Shown piece after piece: positions 33,389 to 44,315 of a stretch of DNA of 64,000 nt (position 1 is the stretch's first letter; each line of letters begins with the position of its first letter). The DNA lies in the NCBI RefSeq assembly GCF_000264995.1, contig NW_006767433.1:3946412-4010411 (forward strand), in the 5' to 3' direction. The notes beneath the pieces were generated by a model. The model was not told where the DNA came from. It was given only the letters and a program-made list of their open reading frames with translations, and made no database searches. The translations under genes were made by a program, and so were the position numbers. This DNA is from Punctularia strigosozonata HHB-11173 SS5. Its lineage: Eukaryota > Basidiomycota > Agaricomycetes > Corticiales > Punctulariaceae.

Positions 33389-34706
33389 TCAAGCATTGTC
33401 TTGAGGCACGTTCTGTACAATGTGTTCCACCAGCTGACGCATGACTTCGGCCTTTGCTTGACCAACACTGAGCACTTCTTCGTGCGAGACGACAGACGTC
33501 GGGGGTAGTTCTATCGGTTTCCCGGCAAGCTGAAAGCACTCGGTAAATCTGGCGCAAACGTGTTTATGCCGTATCAAGCTCACCTCGGCTTTCACTTCTT
33601 CCCTAATACTACGATAGCTATCGACGATCACGACGGCATTGGTGACCAGACTGAGGACCATCACTTGCATCCCTTCTTCATGGGCGGCCAAGACCTCTGG
33701 AACAGTGCTCATGCCGACGACATCTGCACCGGCGGTTCGCAAGAACCTGATGGGGTTGCGTTAGTGGTGCACTTTGGCCAATTGCGAGGAAAAAGTGGAG
33801 ACTACCTGCCCTCAGCAGCTGTCTCATACGTCGGGCCACTGACCCAAGCATAGACGCCTTCGGCTAACGCGGAGTCCGGCAAGTTGAGTTTATGTGCAGC
33901 CAAGAACGCGAGCCGTCGCAAGGATGTTGAGTACGCATTGGAAAGAGGCAGGAACCGAGGGTAATTCGGGGAAACGGGCGGGCCCAACAGCGGATTCATG
34001 CCGACCATGTTGGGTAGCGCCAAGTGGTCCTGAACGACGACAACTGACGGCGTCATCATAGGCAATCAGTTGGAATGGAAATTTTGAACGCTGAAAAGAT
34101 CTCACTGGTGCCGACAGCGAGGTGTGGATTGATAGCACCAGCAGCATTGGTGACTGCGCGAACACGTCAGGAAACAATGAAGGGTTCACCAGAACAATGA
34201 ATGCATACTTATCATGTTTTGAACACCAAGACGTGCCAGAACGCGGATCGGATAAGTGACAGTCGAGAGCTTATGTCCCTCGTATGGATGGAACTAGCTA
34301 GCGGCCAACTCAGATCGGTCAAATTGTAGACTCCATGATATCGGCGTGCATACTCGTCCAAGCATCGCAACGACAGGGACATCTTCACCATCTCCCATCA
34401 ACCCGAACGCGAGCGTACTCTTATGACCAGGCACTGGCAAGCGTTCAGTCGCGAGTTTCGCGGTGGATCGAGTAAATCGAGCGTACCTGTACTCTTTCCG
34501 AATCCTTGAAGCGCTGAGTACGGCACTTTCACGACATCTCTAAGGCTATTTGCTAGAGTACTCAGTCCAGAACCGCACACGATACCAACACGGGGCTTGA
34601 GGAGGTGCGGTTTGTCCTTCAGGAACGTTGCGATCACATCGAGCGTCGCAGCGAAGGGATATTCAGGATTTCCCGTAGGTTCTAGCGGAGTGGAAGCGTC
34701 GATCAT
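33389..34706 (-). CDS. PNP1: Purine nucleoside phosphorylase
   Basis: Cleaves inosine and guanosine with phosphate in purine salvage. ATG at 34706: MIDASTPLEPTGNPEYPFAA; then KPRVGIVCGSGLSTLANSLR (phosphate loop GSGLS), an intron, TVPGHKSTLAFGLMGDGEDV, a TNAAGAINPHLAVG segment across introns, VVVQDHLALPNMVGMNPLLG, EGVYAWVSGPTYETAAEGR (purine-site Glu region), RTAGADVVGMSTVPEVLAAH and MVLSLVTNAVVIVDS, in which the Asn of VTN binds the base. It ends QLVEHIVQNVPQDNA at 33389. All hallmark motifs of the trimeric PNP/MTAP family are present; VGMSTVPE with Asn in VTN favours PNP over MTAP. Confidence 0.95.
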
Positions 34707-35752
34707 TGGAAGACCCGAGGTTGACCGTAACGAGCCGTAGCAGCGAATGCTGGACGCTGGCTCTTGGTTGCGATAACATTGATAAGCGCCCGTAGTCGAC
34801 CTGGTTTGTTGGCGATTTACATTGACTGCTTACTAACTGTAACAGTACAGTGTGCTCGCTTCTTTTTTGAACGAGTGCGTCTAGACATCAGTCACCTTCC
34901 ATCTGCATCAGCTCAGTTCCTCGTACATTGACTTACTGCCAGGAGCTACATAACTTCGACAATGTCGCAACCCGTTTCGAGTACGAGTAGTCTCTTGCAT
35001 ATGGACTGCAAACTGGAATTGCTCCTCTGCCTACCCTACAGATCTCGTATCCCGACATTTACTCCTACGACTTGGCAGTGGCCGTCACACCAAAGACCTC
35101 AGTTCTCGCCCGCATCCACGCCGATTCGCTCGCGCGTAGTATTTGCATCAACCCACACACCAGATTCATTGGGTAATTGAGTTGCGTTGCTAACCTTTAC
35201 TAACCAGCACAGCTGCGCTGCGCGCCGTGTAAGCTTCTTTCCGAGGTTGGCGTTGGTACTGAAGTACTGAAGGCCTAGGGGTTCGTTGTTGCCTGGCCAT
35301 GTTTGGGACTGTGTGAAGCATGCGTGACTACACCTGCGTGGTACTTCCGATTCGTGCAACACCTCGGGATGCGAACCAGTCTTGGATTTCGTCTGTGTCT
35401 TTGATTCGCTGCTCATGACTCACTCACTGATATAATTTGAACATGCGCTGACGGGCACCGCTACGAATTAGCAACATCGCCATTTCACGCGAGATTCGGC
35501 TGGTGCAGCGCGGCCGACGGTCCAGTGTAAACGCAGTGACTGCGCGCTCAGTCTTCTTGGGTACCGAGCATCTTGCCGGGTGAGATGTACACCGCGCCGG
35601 TTCACACCGTTCGCTCAGAGCAGCATTGTCAACATCACTCAAGACAACCGCGTCCCGCCCCTCGTGCAAAACTCGATGCGCAATGCATATCTCTGCGTAA
35701 ATCAAGTTGCGATGTACGGGTCCCTACATACTGCGCGCGGTCCTCGACAAGG
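34707..35752. other. Spacer with one weak exon-like frame
   Basis: After an ATG at 34962 (MSQPVSSTS) a different frame reads PTLQISYPDIYSYDLAVAVT and SVLARIHADSLARSICINPH up to a GTAATT donor-like site near 35173. No family and no convincing full gene. The rest shows nothing. Confidence 0.25.
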
Positions 35753-35760
35753 TATAAATA
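35753..35760 (+). promoter_or_regulatory. TATA box of Ser-rich secreted protein
   Basis: TATAAATA 90 nt upstream of the ATG at 35843. Confidence 0.55.
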
Positions 35761-35842
35761 CAAGTCAGGATAACCGTGGTATGGCAGAGGAAGCCCGATT
35801 GTCGACGCCCTACTTCACTCTGCTCACTCTACTTGACTATCA

Positions 35843-36864
35843 ATGGTAGCACTCAAGCTGACCTGTTCTGTTGTGGCTTTTGCTCTTCTGGGCGTAGCAC
35901 CTTCGTGAGCGTTCAGCTGTGTCATCGTTTCGAACGTATATTCAGTATCATATCTCACTTGCTCAGAATTTCAGCACGCCCACTCGCCGCATCGAGCGTC
36001 TCAGCGGTCACCTCAACTTTGTCTTCCGTGGATGCTGTCTCGACAGATAGCCTGGCTAGTTCGTCTATTGCGGCTTCCGGCCCAAGCTCAACACCCTCCA
36101 CCGCGGTATCGAGCGAGAGTGCTGCGCCAAGCTCAGCCTCAGTCAGCAGCATTCTAGCATCATCTTCCGCGGAGGCGAGCGCCAGTGCTGCTTCGGCGTC
36201 CGTATTCGCACCCGTTAGCGCAAGCGAGAGCGTCCACGAGACATCGGCAGCGCCTAGCATTAGCGTTGTTCCGTCCACGGTCCCTGCACTGTCCGCATTA
36301 TCCTCTGCAGTGGACCCCAGTGCCATCCCATCCTCTTCTTGCCACGGCGGTCACGGTTACGGCACTAGTCATCCTGGAAACGGGTATGGAGAAATCATTG
36401 CAGAGTTCGAAGAGGATCTTCTTCGAGGCCGTCACTGTGGTCCATCCATCAGCTCCTACCCCTCGTCTCTGCCTTTTTCGGTCGCGACGTCATTCTCGGT
36501 TTTCCCGTCGGCCTCGTTGCCCCTCCCGATCTCCAATTCAGCCTTCCCCACGTCTATTATCGTCGAGCCCTCTACCGCCACGGGCATCGCTTCATCCGCG
36601 ACCGCTGTCTCTGCTGTTGGCACGATCCCCTCCACCGTCGTGGTGTCGGTTAGCGGCTCGTTGCTTTCCAGTGCGACCACAAGCATCTCGTCCGTTGCTA
36701 GTACGAGTTCCACCTCGTCTGTCGCCACAGCGAGCGTCAGCTCTCCCGCTGCAAGCACCGTCTTCGTTGTATCTTCCGATTCAGCGGTGCCTAGGTCAAC
36801 CACGTCCGCCCCTGTCAGTACTAGCGTGTCAACAATCGCCGCTGCATCGTCGTCGCTCCTTTAA
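35843..36864 (+). CDS. Secreted Ser/Ala/Thr-rich protein
   Basis: ATG at 35843 gives a signal peptide (MVALKLTCSVVAFALLGVAP). A 62-nt intron (35905-35966) leads into one long exon of about 300 residues made mostly of Ser, Ala, Thr and Val, a typical O-mannosylated wall or mucin-like protein. In the middle a distinct island SSSCHGGHGYGTSHPGNGYG followed by acidic EIIAEFEEDLLRGRHCG contains the only Cys pair of the mature part. It ends TIAAASSSLL at TAA 36862-36864, without a clear GPI signal. An earlier in-frame start is not needed, as the ATG at 35843 lies in a different frame joined by the intron. Function unknown. Confidence 0.75.
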
Positions 36865-37466
36865 ATATTGGCCAACGTTCGTTACTTATCTTTTCCTGGC
36901 ATTGCTGCATAGCGGACCATAATCGTAGCTCTACCCCTCGTCGAATCAGATCCTCGATGTTTGTGGTCGAGTACCGAAGTTTCAGGGATTGCACGCATCG
37001 TCATATATACTGAAGCACTCTTGATGAATCTGTAAGTTGCCTTAAAACGAAATTTACTGATTTACTGATTTTGCCTGCCGCAAGGAGATTTGCATTTGGA
37101 CCCAGTAGCACCCGGAGTTCACCGTGTACACAGTCTAGGAAACGCGTGGCATCAGTCGTCCTAGCTGAACTGTAATGTCAACAAGTATAATCATGAGACC
37201 AGGGAAGGGTCGTGGCTGAGGACTTATGTTTCGGAAGACATCTCGCGAAAGGTCGTCCCAAAGTCCAAAACGGTCCGGAATGTCAATTTCCAGAACGGTC
37301 ATGTTAAGTTGAGGCAAGCATTGGCGCAAATAGGAGCGAATCGAAAGTCCTTTGGCAAAGCTACTAATCTAATACTGACCGCTTAACGTGGTCCGACCAT
37401 TCCTCTGAAGGCACGTCGCTCGTTTTCTTGAATAGATATAACGTCCGTGGGCAATCGCCGCCGCGG
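36865..37466. other. Convergent spacer
   Basis: About 600 bp between the Ser-rich gene and the glycosyltransferase 3' end. Nothing recognised. Confidence 0.4.
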
Positions 37467-38856
37467 TCAGAGCTCTGCTGCCCATACCTCATCGAGAAAG
37501 CGTACATCATCAATAATCTGAACGTCCACGCCGGCCGACCCGTCGCCTCGGTTAAGCCATATCCACCTGCAGTCGCAGGTAAGGCTGAGCAGATCGAAAT
37601 CGCCGGAGTAACACTTACTTGTACTTCACAACATGAGTCGCATAAGAGCCCCAGGTGGTTTCGAATACGCCGGACCCCTCATCCCAAGCATTATCGCCGT
37701 GATCGATGCAATTGCTAGCATAACTGTCGTCAATATGATAGTGGTGGAATAGCAGTGACCGCACTCACAAGTGAATAATGCCTGGTACAAGCGAACCATC
37801 TTTCCAGCGGTTTTCCGCATATCCATTGGTTTCCAGGGAGATTTCCAACGCCTCCGTTTCCGTGGCCATATCAGAGAGCTTGCCCGGATCCACACTGTAG
37901 ATGTTATCGCAGTAGGAAATGTCCCAGTCCTGGCGAAGACGCACGAACTGGTCGCGTCGATACGTGTATAGGAGTGCGTATACCCCTTGATCAGCGAAGA
38001 CGACGTTCATGGGGTCCCATGGAACCCGGTTGGTGCGATCAACAGCCTGACCGCCGAATGCAAGGTCTACCACGCCGTCTGCTGCTGCGAGCCTGAATGG
38101 CTCAGCCACGAGTGCGGTAGAGGCGGTAGAAGGTAGGAGAGTGGAGGGCATGAGCGGTGCAGAACGTGAGCGCATCATCGCGAGATTGAGGAGAATCACG
38201 CAAGAGCATATGCTCCCTGCATGTCCTGCTTCCTCCTTTGCGGTGATGGCTGCGATTGTAGTAGGTGTGAAACGCTCGAATTCGCGCCAGAGTGCAGCCG
38301 GATCGTCTGGGACACAAGCTCAGCGGCCATCAGCGATGTGTTTGAAACAGGCATACTCACAACTGAACAGTGCATCGGTATCGACATATATCGCCTTCTC
38401 TGCCGGTATGATCTCGTGTAGGAATAGCTTGACCAGCTGGTACATGTTGGGATTGCCCACGCCGCTTCGGCGGACGCGCTCGAACGCGTACTGCTCGTCG
38501 ACCACGTACAGCCTGACGCGTATGCCGTGGGCAGGGTTGTGTATGAGGGACAGCGGGGATTCCAGTACCGGTACCGCGTCCGGAGTGCATACAATATGGA
38601 AGTCCACTGGCCGTGTAGCATGCATCAGGATTGACTTCATCATTTGCGAGCCCTCCCGCGCGGTGGTCGCGCCTAGCATGAGCAGGCTGAACACAATTGT
38701 GTCAGGATCCGGTCCGCCGGCTTGCTCGGTTGACATTCCGTTCGCGGACGAGTTCCAGAGCTTGCGAACGTGTGTGGCCGAGTGCATGTGGAACCAGGCG
38801 AAGTAGTTGATGAACACCAGAGCCGCCATACAGGCCCACAGACGAGTGGCGATCAT
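37467..38856 (-). CDS. Type II membrane glycosyltransferase, GT8/LARGE-like
   Basis: Golgi-type glycosyltransferase. ATG at 38856: MIATRLWACMAALVFINYFA forms a short cytoplasmic tail and membrane anchor; a TATA-like CATATAGG lies about 75 nt upstream. The lumenal domain has TIVFSLLMLGATTAREGSQM, NPNMYQLVKLFLHEIIPAEK and KAIYVDTDALFSCE with the DxD nucleotide-sugar/metal motif. Later exons read AFGGQAVDRTNRVPWDPMNV, VVFADQGVYALLYTY, RLRQDWDISYCDNIYSVD, then after introns HGDNAWDEGSGVFETTWGSY and WLNRGDGSAGVDVQIIDDVR, ending DEVWAAEL at TGA 37467-37469. The layout fits LARGE/xyloside xylosyltransferase-like GT8 enzymes; the donor sugar is not predictable. Confidence 0.8.
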
Positions 38857-38928
38857 GGCGAGCCGTTGACCAAGGGCTTGTTTGAGGAATAGGGTGTGGA
38901 GAGAGTTCAGCGTACGGCAGGACAACGC

Positions 38929-38934
38929 CTATAT
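38929..38934 (-). promoter_or_regulatory. TATA-like box of glycosyltransferase gene
   Basis: CATATAGG on the reverse strand, about 75 nt upstream of the ATG at 38856. Confidence 0.35.
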
Positions 38935-39423
38935 GACTTGCGCTTACCCAATTAGGAGGTAGAATTGAAACCTGGCGGAATGGCTATTCGCGGACGATCC
39001 GTCCCTCAGCGGTTGAACCTGGCAAATGGCATGTCCTCCGCATTTCACATCGATAACCCCTATCCGCCACTGGGCCAGGAAGGGCAGTGGTCAAGATCAT
39101 GAGAAGGCCTCAGCTGGGTCGTGCATCGAACGTGTGGATGGACCGGTGTGTCGAAGACGGATCCGGTATAGAGATAGACAGACGCCGCGGGTATGACATT
39201 CGACATCCCCAGTACATATCGTTCATCGAGCTCGCGTTAGCGTGAATCAAAGCTGTGTGCGCGTCAGGAGGAAATGGAAGTCGCACACCGGGTCTCACCA
39301 GGCGCTGGTTCCGATCGGACCGGGAGCGACCGCCTACCTGTACAGTACATAATCACATGACGGATGCAACTTACGAACAGAATTCTTGCTGATCCAGAGA
39401 GCAGATCCGGTGTAGCCTTGGAA
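38935..39423. other. Spacer before transposon-like element
   Basis: About 0.5 kb; only short overlapping frames. Nothing recognised. Confidence 0.35.
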
Positions 39424-39430
39424 GATCAGG
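39424..39430. repeat. Left target-site duplication GATCAGG
   Basis: GATCAGG directly precedes the left terminal inverted repeat and recurs at 41797-41803 directly after the right one. Confidence 0.65.
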
Positions 39431-40039
39431 CCCAGTCAAAACACCAGCTGAGCAGCTCAGACGAGAGCCGAGGAGAATAAGACCGTGCTGAGCACGTATG
39501 AGCAGGACTGAGCTGGATGGATCTTCCGAAATCTTAATCACAGATCGAGGCTCTTTTTAGCTCGTTTTGTCCATTTTTGACTTTGTTATACACAAATTCG
39601 CAACGACGCCGATATCTACGAAACTTCGACATCCCGATCTGGCTCCCAAGGAGGTACAGCAAAAATGAGAGACTCGGAAAAAATCTGCCCAAGTCGCGCT
39701 GGACACTTCTTGTCCTCCTACCGCCACCATCCCCTGCCTGCGCCAATGCCCACACTGTGTGAGCGCAAGCTATCTATGACAGATGACTGGCAAATCCTGG
39801 GGCTGTAGCGGCCTGCGGTACGTGTGAATTAGCACGACAGCTGCTTGGCTGCATACTTGGTGTAGGAAACACTCATGCCCGCCATGTTTTCCTTGACTAT
39901 ATGCGCATGCTGAGGCTCACGCAACACCGTAGAGCAAGAAAGGTGAGTCTATGCAACAAAGAATACCACAACGGTTCAAGATATGGTGCCATGCTGTGGG
40001 AGTGCAAGTTCGGTTTATGTCGAAGAGCACCGGCGAAAG

Positions 40040-40608
40040 TCACCGTCATCCTAGCCCGTGGTTTCCATCTGAGAGCGAAACAAAGGTAGATAAATATGCA
40101 TATAAGCTAGCCTCAATGGGTTGAAGGGCTTATATGGTGTGCAGGCATCGTCTTGTGTTGTGTCATCGCGCATGCAACTCAGATCACAAGGGCAAGGCCA
40201 TCCAACAACAGCGGTCAGTCGGATCCATGACTAGACCGCCGGCCCGCCCCGTCGTGTACTTTGCCGTCCATGCAGCGTTACGTGCGTGCGCGCTCTCACC
40301 ATGCCGTTTCCAAACTCACGTTGACCATGGCTTCCCTGTTGTCTGCTGTACAGGTGTGCGCGGGCTAGATCATCCGAAATGCGAGGTGGCGACCCGGTAT
40401 GTTTGTGACATCCATGATCAGCCCAGCTTACTCGTGCTGTCTGTAGCATAGAGATGCTGCTGCGCTGGTACCTCTGTTCAACAACTGGTGATTATGATTC
40501 CCCTGCGTTAAGGCGGTGATGACCGAGTATAAGTTCATGTAAATTACGTAGATGGTGAATGATATAATACAGTTTTTCTATACTGTATCAAACATCTGGA
40601 AGGCATCT
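40040..40608. repeat. 569-bp segment duplicated across the gap, left copy
   Basis: This segment recurs at 41050-41618. Reading both through, I see two mismatches (around 40492 and 40503). The left copy stops at the first N and the right copy starts at the last N, which is what an unmerged contig overlap looks like. Confidence 0.85.
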
Positions 40609-41049
40609 NNNNNNNNNNNNNNNNNNNNNNNNNNNNNNNNNNNNNNNNNNNNNNNNNNNNNNNNNNNNNNNNNNNNNNNNNNNNNNNNNNNNNNNNNNNN
40701 NNNNNNNNNNNNNNNNNNNNNNNNNNNNNNNNNNNNNNNNNNNNNNNNNNNNNNNNNNNNNNNNNNNNNNNNNNNNNNNNNNNNNNNNNNNNNNNNNNNN
40801 NNNNNNNNNNNNNNNNNNNNNNNNNNNNNNNNNNNNNNNNNNNNNNNNNNNNNNNNNNNNNNNNNNNNNNNNNNNNNNNNNNNNNNNNNNNNNNNNNNNN
40901 NNNNNNNNNNNNNNNNNNNNNNNNNNNNNNNNNNNNNNNNNNNNNNNNNNNNNNNNNNNNNNNNNNNNNNNNNNNNNNNNNNNNNNNNNNNNNNNNNNNN
41001 NNNNNNNNNNNNNNNNNNNNNNNNNNNNNNNNNNNNNNNNNNNNNNNNN
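40609..41049. other. Assembly gap, 441 N
   Basis: Run of N. The flanks are near-identical, so the gap may be artificial. The long open frames that cross it have no meaning. Confidence 0.99.
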
Positions 41050-41618
41050 TCACCGTCATCCTAGCCCGTGGTTTCCATCTGAGAGCGAAACAAAGGTAGA
41101 TAAATATGCATATAAGCTAGCCTCAATGGGTTGAAGGGCTTATATGGTGTGCAGGCATCGTCTTGTGTTGTGTCATCGCGCATGCAACTCAGATCACAAG
41201 GGCAAGGCCATCCAACAACAGCGGTCAGTCGGATCCATGACTAGACCGCCGGCCCGCCCCGTCGTGTACTTTGCCGTCCATGCAGCGTTACGTGCGTGCG
41301 CGCTCTCACCATGCCGTTTCCAAACTCACGTTGACCATGGCTTCCCTGTTGTCTGCTGTACAGGTGTGCGCGGGCTAGATCATCCGAAATGCGAGGTGGC
41401 GACCCGGTATGTTTGTGACATCCATGATCAGCCCAGCTTACTCGTGCTGTCTGTAGCATAGAGATGCTGCTGCGCTGGTACCTCTGTTCAACAACTGGTG
41501 ACTATGATTCCACTGCGTTAAGGCGGTGATGACCGAGTATAAGTTCATGTAAATTACGTAGATGGTGAATGATATAATACAGTTTTTCTATACTGTATCA
41601 AACATCTGGAAGGCATCT
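41050..41618. repeat. 569-bp segment duplicated across the gap, right copy
   Basis: Near-identical to 40040-40608. It contains a 105-codon GTG/ATG-type frame identical in both copies, without family resemblance. Confidence 0.85.
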
Positions 41619-41796
41619 CGATATACGCAGCTATGGTCAGTTCTGCTCATATAGAGTCCATCCTGCTCAGTTGTGCTCAGCGCTGCTCAGCGTCTTAGTC
41701 GCTTTTCGCTGAGCCCAGCTGACGTGAACTGAGCAGAGCGGCGGTGCTATCTTGCTCAGCTCTGCTCCGCCCTGCTCAGACGGTGTTTCGACTGGG

Positions 41797-41803
41797 GATC
41801 AGG
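41797..41803. repeat. Right target-site duplication GATCAGG
   Basis: Matches 39424-39430 exactly and abuts the right terminal inverted repeat. Confidence 0.65.
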
Positions 41804-42662
41804 AGTTGCAACGCTCCAGCCGTATAAAGCATTAGTCTCACAGACCGCGATCATAACCTCCGAGGCTAAGGATGCTGCTTGAATTGAATAACGCCAACTA
41901 CATCGCTATATAGGAGCCCATACGAGGTGCGTCATACGCTCAACGATTGAACTCAGTGATCTCTCAGTCATAGAACGCGGCTCCTTGTATGGCTTTGCAG
42001 GTCACTGCCTATTGCTTGTTCGCGTTGATCAGCTCCAATCTATCTGCGAGATGTGGGAGGCTTGCTTTGGGTATTCCACTCTCAGGCCCAAAAATCACCA
42101 GGAGGCCGGCCTCCGAATAAGATACGATATCCGATGAGCTTGTGCCATGGTCCACGGCAGACAACTATGCGTATCGACAAGTAGGTTAATGATAGCGACG
42201 GTTCTCGGGACTTGCCGGTGGCGTAAGATTTCCGGCACGCGCAACAGTCCACGGTCCACGATGTCATTGAACGCAAAGGAGCTCGGATACATATTCTGCT
42301 GGAGCGCCATGCAAGGTCACCGCTGGCAACAGAGCACAGTGTTACCCGACTGCAATTGTTTGTACCTCTTGGGCATGCATGCGGTCCAATGAGCTCGACA
42401 TGGAGTGCTTAGTTAGTGCTAGGGGCGGTACCGGCGAAGAAGTAGCCGTGGGTGGCAAACATATATGGCTTAGAGAGCCATTCACCATCATCCCAAGACG
42501 CGGACCCGCTGCCAAACCGGCAGATTTGGGTCCTACTGCCCAGTATCCTCCGTGTACCGGACCCAGTAAGAATGTGCGCATTTTTCGTAGTTCTGTCCCA
42601 TCCTTGTGTTGCTGAAAGGTTTATCAAGGCCCGGCACCGACCTACCCTCACCGTGGGCCGTG
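41804..42662. other. Spacer; 5' end of next gene unresolved here
   Basis: The first exon(s) of the Clr2-like gene must lie here, but no clear ATG exon could be chosen. Confidence 0.35.
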
Positions 42663-43820
42663 GTGAATAACTACGCGTTCCGACGGACCGAGGGTGTAAC
42701 GTATGTCAAAGTCATCGACAGCGACGGTGATTCGTCACGCTGGCCTGGGAATGATACGAAAAAGCCCATTGTGCGGACCTATGACGAAGACGGGAAGATC
42801 GATTACTATGTACCACTTGAAAGGGACGTCGCTGAGAACATGGAAGGGAGGCTGGAAAAGAAGGATCATAGATGGAGAAAGAAATTGGGGGGAGCATTCG
42901 CTCGTCATGTATTGAACCATGGCAAGGGTGTGTAATCTGATGACCTGGGGGCTAGTTCAACAATGCCTGACGAATAAGATAGATCCTGGAGATGATGACT
43001 ACGTCGATCCGGACAAGTGCATTCTCGAAGAATTTCCCAGAGGGTACAAAGCCTTTGACCATTACAAAGGCGACCGCGAGGATGTTTATCTATTCGGTAA
43101 GACCATCCACAACAGAGTCTTCGCCCACCCTCATGATGGCTGGTGAAAGGGTGTTGCCGTTGCACATCCTTCAGGTCGCCTGAAGAGTTTTATCCCCATC
43201 TCCAGTGGTTAGCTAGAGGAAGGCTTGCCGACCCTGGATGTGACTGTCCCTATTGCAGTACTACCTCGATGGAAACGATCGGACGGCGATACTTCGATAA
43301 AGAACCCCGACCGAAGAAGCCTAGCCGAGTCGAGGAGAGCCGTCAGTTCCAGCAGGCCCGCAAAGCGATTGCTCAGGACAGTCAAAACTTAAAGGTAGAC
43401 AAGAAGTTCAACGAAGGACGTCGCCCGGGGCCTCCGACTGGTGCGGCACAGCACCCTGAAGATGCAGCTGCGCCTCACCCTTCGAATGACACTAACTCGG
43501 GCGACGACGAACTTCGCTATGAATCTAGCAATAAGTCTTCTAACCATCATTCCACCCTCTCGCCGCCGCCGGCCAGTCGTCCTCGGATCGCACAGCGCGC
43601 GAAGGATGCAGTATTGTCTCTCATCAGACCCTTATCCCCGAATTACGACTCTGCATCGCCTGTGGCTGGCCCATCGAGCACTCATCCAACCCATGCAGGG
43701 TTTGCCCCTCTTGACGACTCAGAAAGGATCCGTCACTTGGCGGATGTCCGGGAACGACCCCTTATTCTAACCCCTGATCCGAGTTCACAACACACCGGCC
43801 CCACGGATCGTATGGTATGA
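42663..43820 (+). CDS. Clr2 N-terminal-domain-like protein (5' incomplete)
   Basis: Resembles the family with the cryptic loci regulator 2 N-terminal domain; Clr2 itself is a SHREC heterochromatin-silencing subunit in fission yeast, and basidiomycetes have many diverged members of unclear role. First supported exon: NNYAFRRTEGVTYVKVIDSD, RWPGNDTKKPIVRTYDEDGK. A 50-nt intron (donor after HGKG) leads to IDPGDDDYVDPDKCILEEFP and YKAFDHYKGDREDVYLFG; a 54-nt intron (GTAAGA...GAAAG) then gives FRSPEEFYPHLQWLARGRLA and CDCPYCSTTSM, the typical C-x-C-x2-C signature. The C-terminal half is Pro/Ser/Lys-rich and disordered, ending at TGA 43818-43820. The start shown is only the limit of supported coding sequence, as no ATG was found there. 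Confidence 0.6.
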
Positions 43821-44315
43821 GGCCTCATTACTCCAATCGATTTCTGAAGTGCCTCAACTACTTTATCTGATTTAGGGCGTGTGAACGATTTCATAGGAGT
43901 CAATCGCACTAGGTAACATCGGCGCTATGGGGATGGATACCGCCGCAGTACCTTGTCCTGCCGTTGCTGACGACGTCTAGCCTCAGCAGGCAGTGTGACG
44001 AGCACGTTTGGTGGTAGCAACCATTGCTTTTGGCTTCCGTGCCTTATAGTACACCCTCCATATGATTCCTGTCCGTAGCTCTGTCCCATGCTGTCTGTAA
44101 CATTATTGTGAACCGCTACCGTGTCCGTATCCATTTTGGCCGGTTATATGACGACCTTCCGCTGATAAGATGATGGAAGTGTTTTAATTCCTCCTCATGT
44201 CGATACAATAACAGGACAGCAAATGAGTGCGCCCAGGGGAAAAACGACTCCCGAAGTCCTCTAATAAAACACGAAAAGCCACAGAATATTGCCTCGCCCA
44301 GCGAGCCATTGCCAC
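43821..44315. other. Convergent spacer
   Basis: About 0.5 kb between the Clr2-like gene and the NADPH oxidase 3' end. Nothing recognised. Confidence 0.4.

Larger units (their letters stand above)
39431..41796. mobile_element. Non-autonomous DNA transposon-like element (hAT/KDZ-like ends)
   Basis: The left end CCCAGTCAAAACACC and the right end (reverse strand CCCAGTCGAAACACC) form imperfect inverted repeats: 39433-39455 against 41772-41794 agree at 20 of 23 positions and begin CTGCTCAG at the inner side. A 7-bp direct repeat GATCAGG flanks both. Next to each end lie clustered subterminal TGCTCAG/CTGAGCA motifs: at least five at 41640-41780 and several in opposite orientation at 39446-39520. 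No transposase frame was seen. An assembly gap with duplicated flanks lies inside, so the true length is probably about 1.36 kb. hAT and KDZ elements make 8-bp duplications; a 7-bp match may be a decayed 8-bp one. Class is inference. Confidence 0.6.

Noticed and set aside
40544-41064. Open frames across the N run on both strands
   Set aside because: Artefacts of translating N; no coding meaning.
43083-43175. Apparent frameshift in the Clr2-like gene (HPSGR in one frame, RSPEEF in the next)
   Set aside because: A 54-nt intron GTAAGA...GGTGAAAG joins VYLFG to FRSPEEF in frame, so no frameshift is needed.
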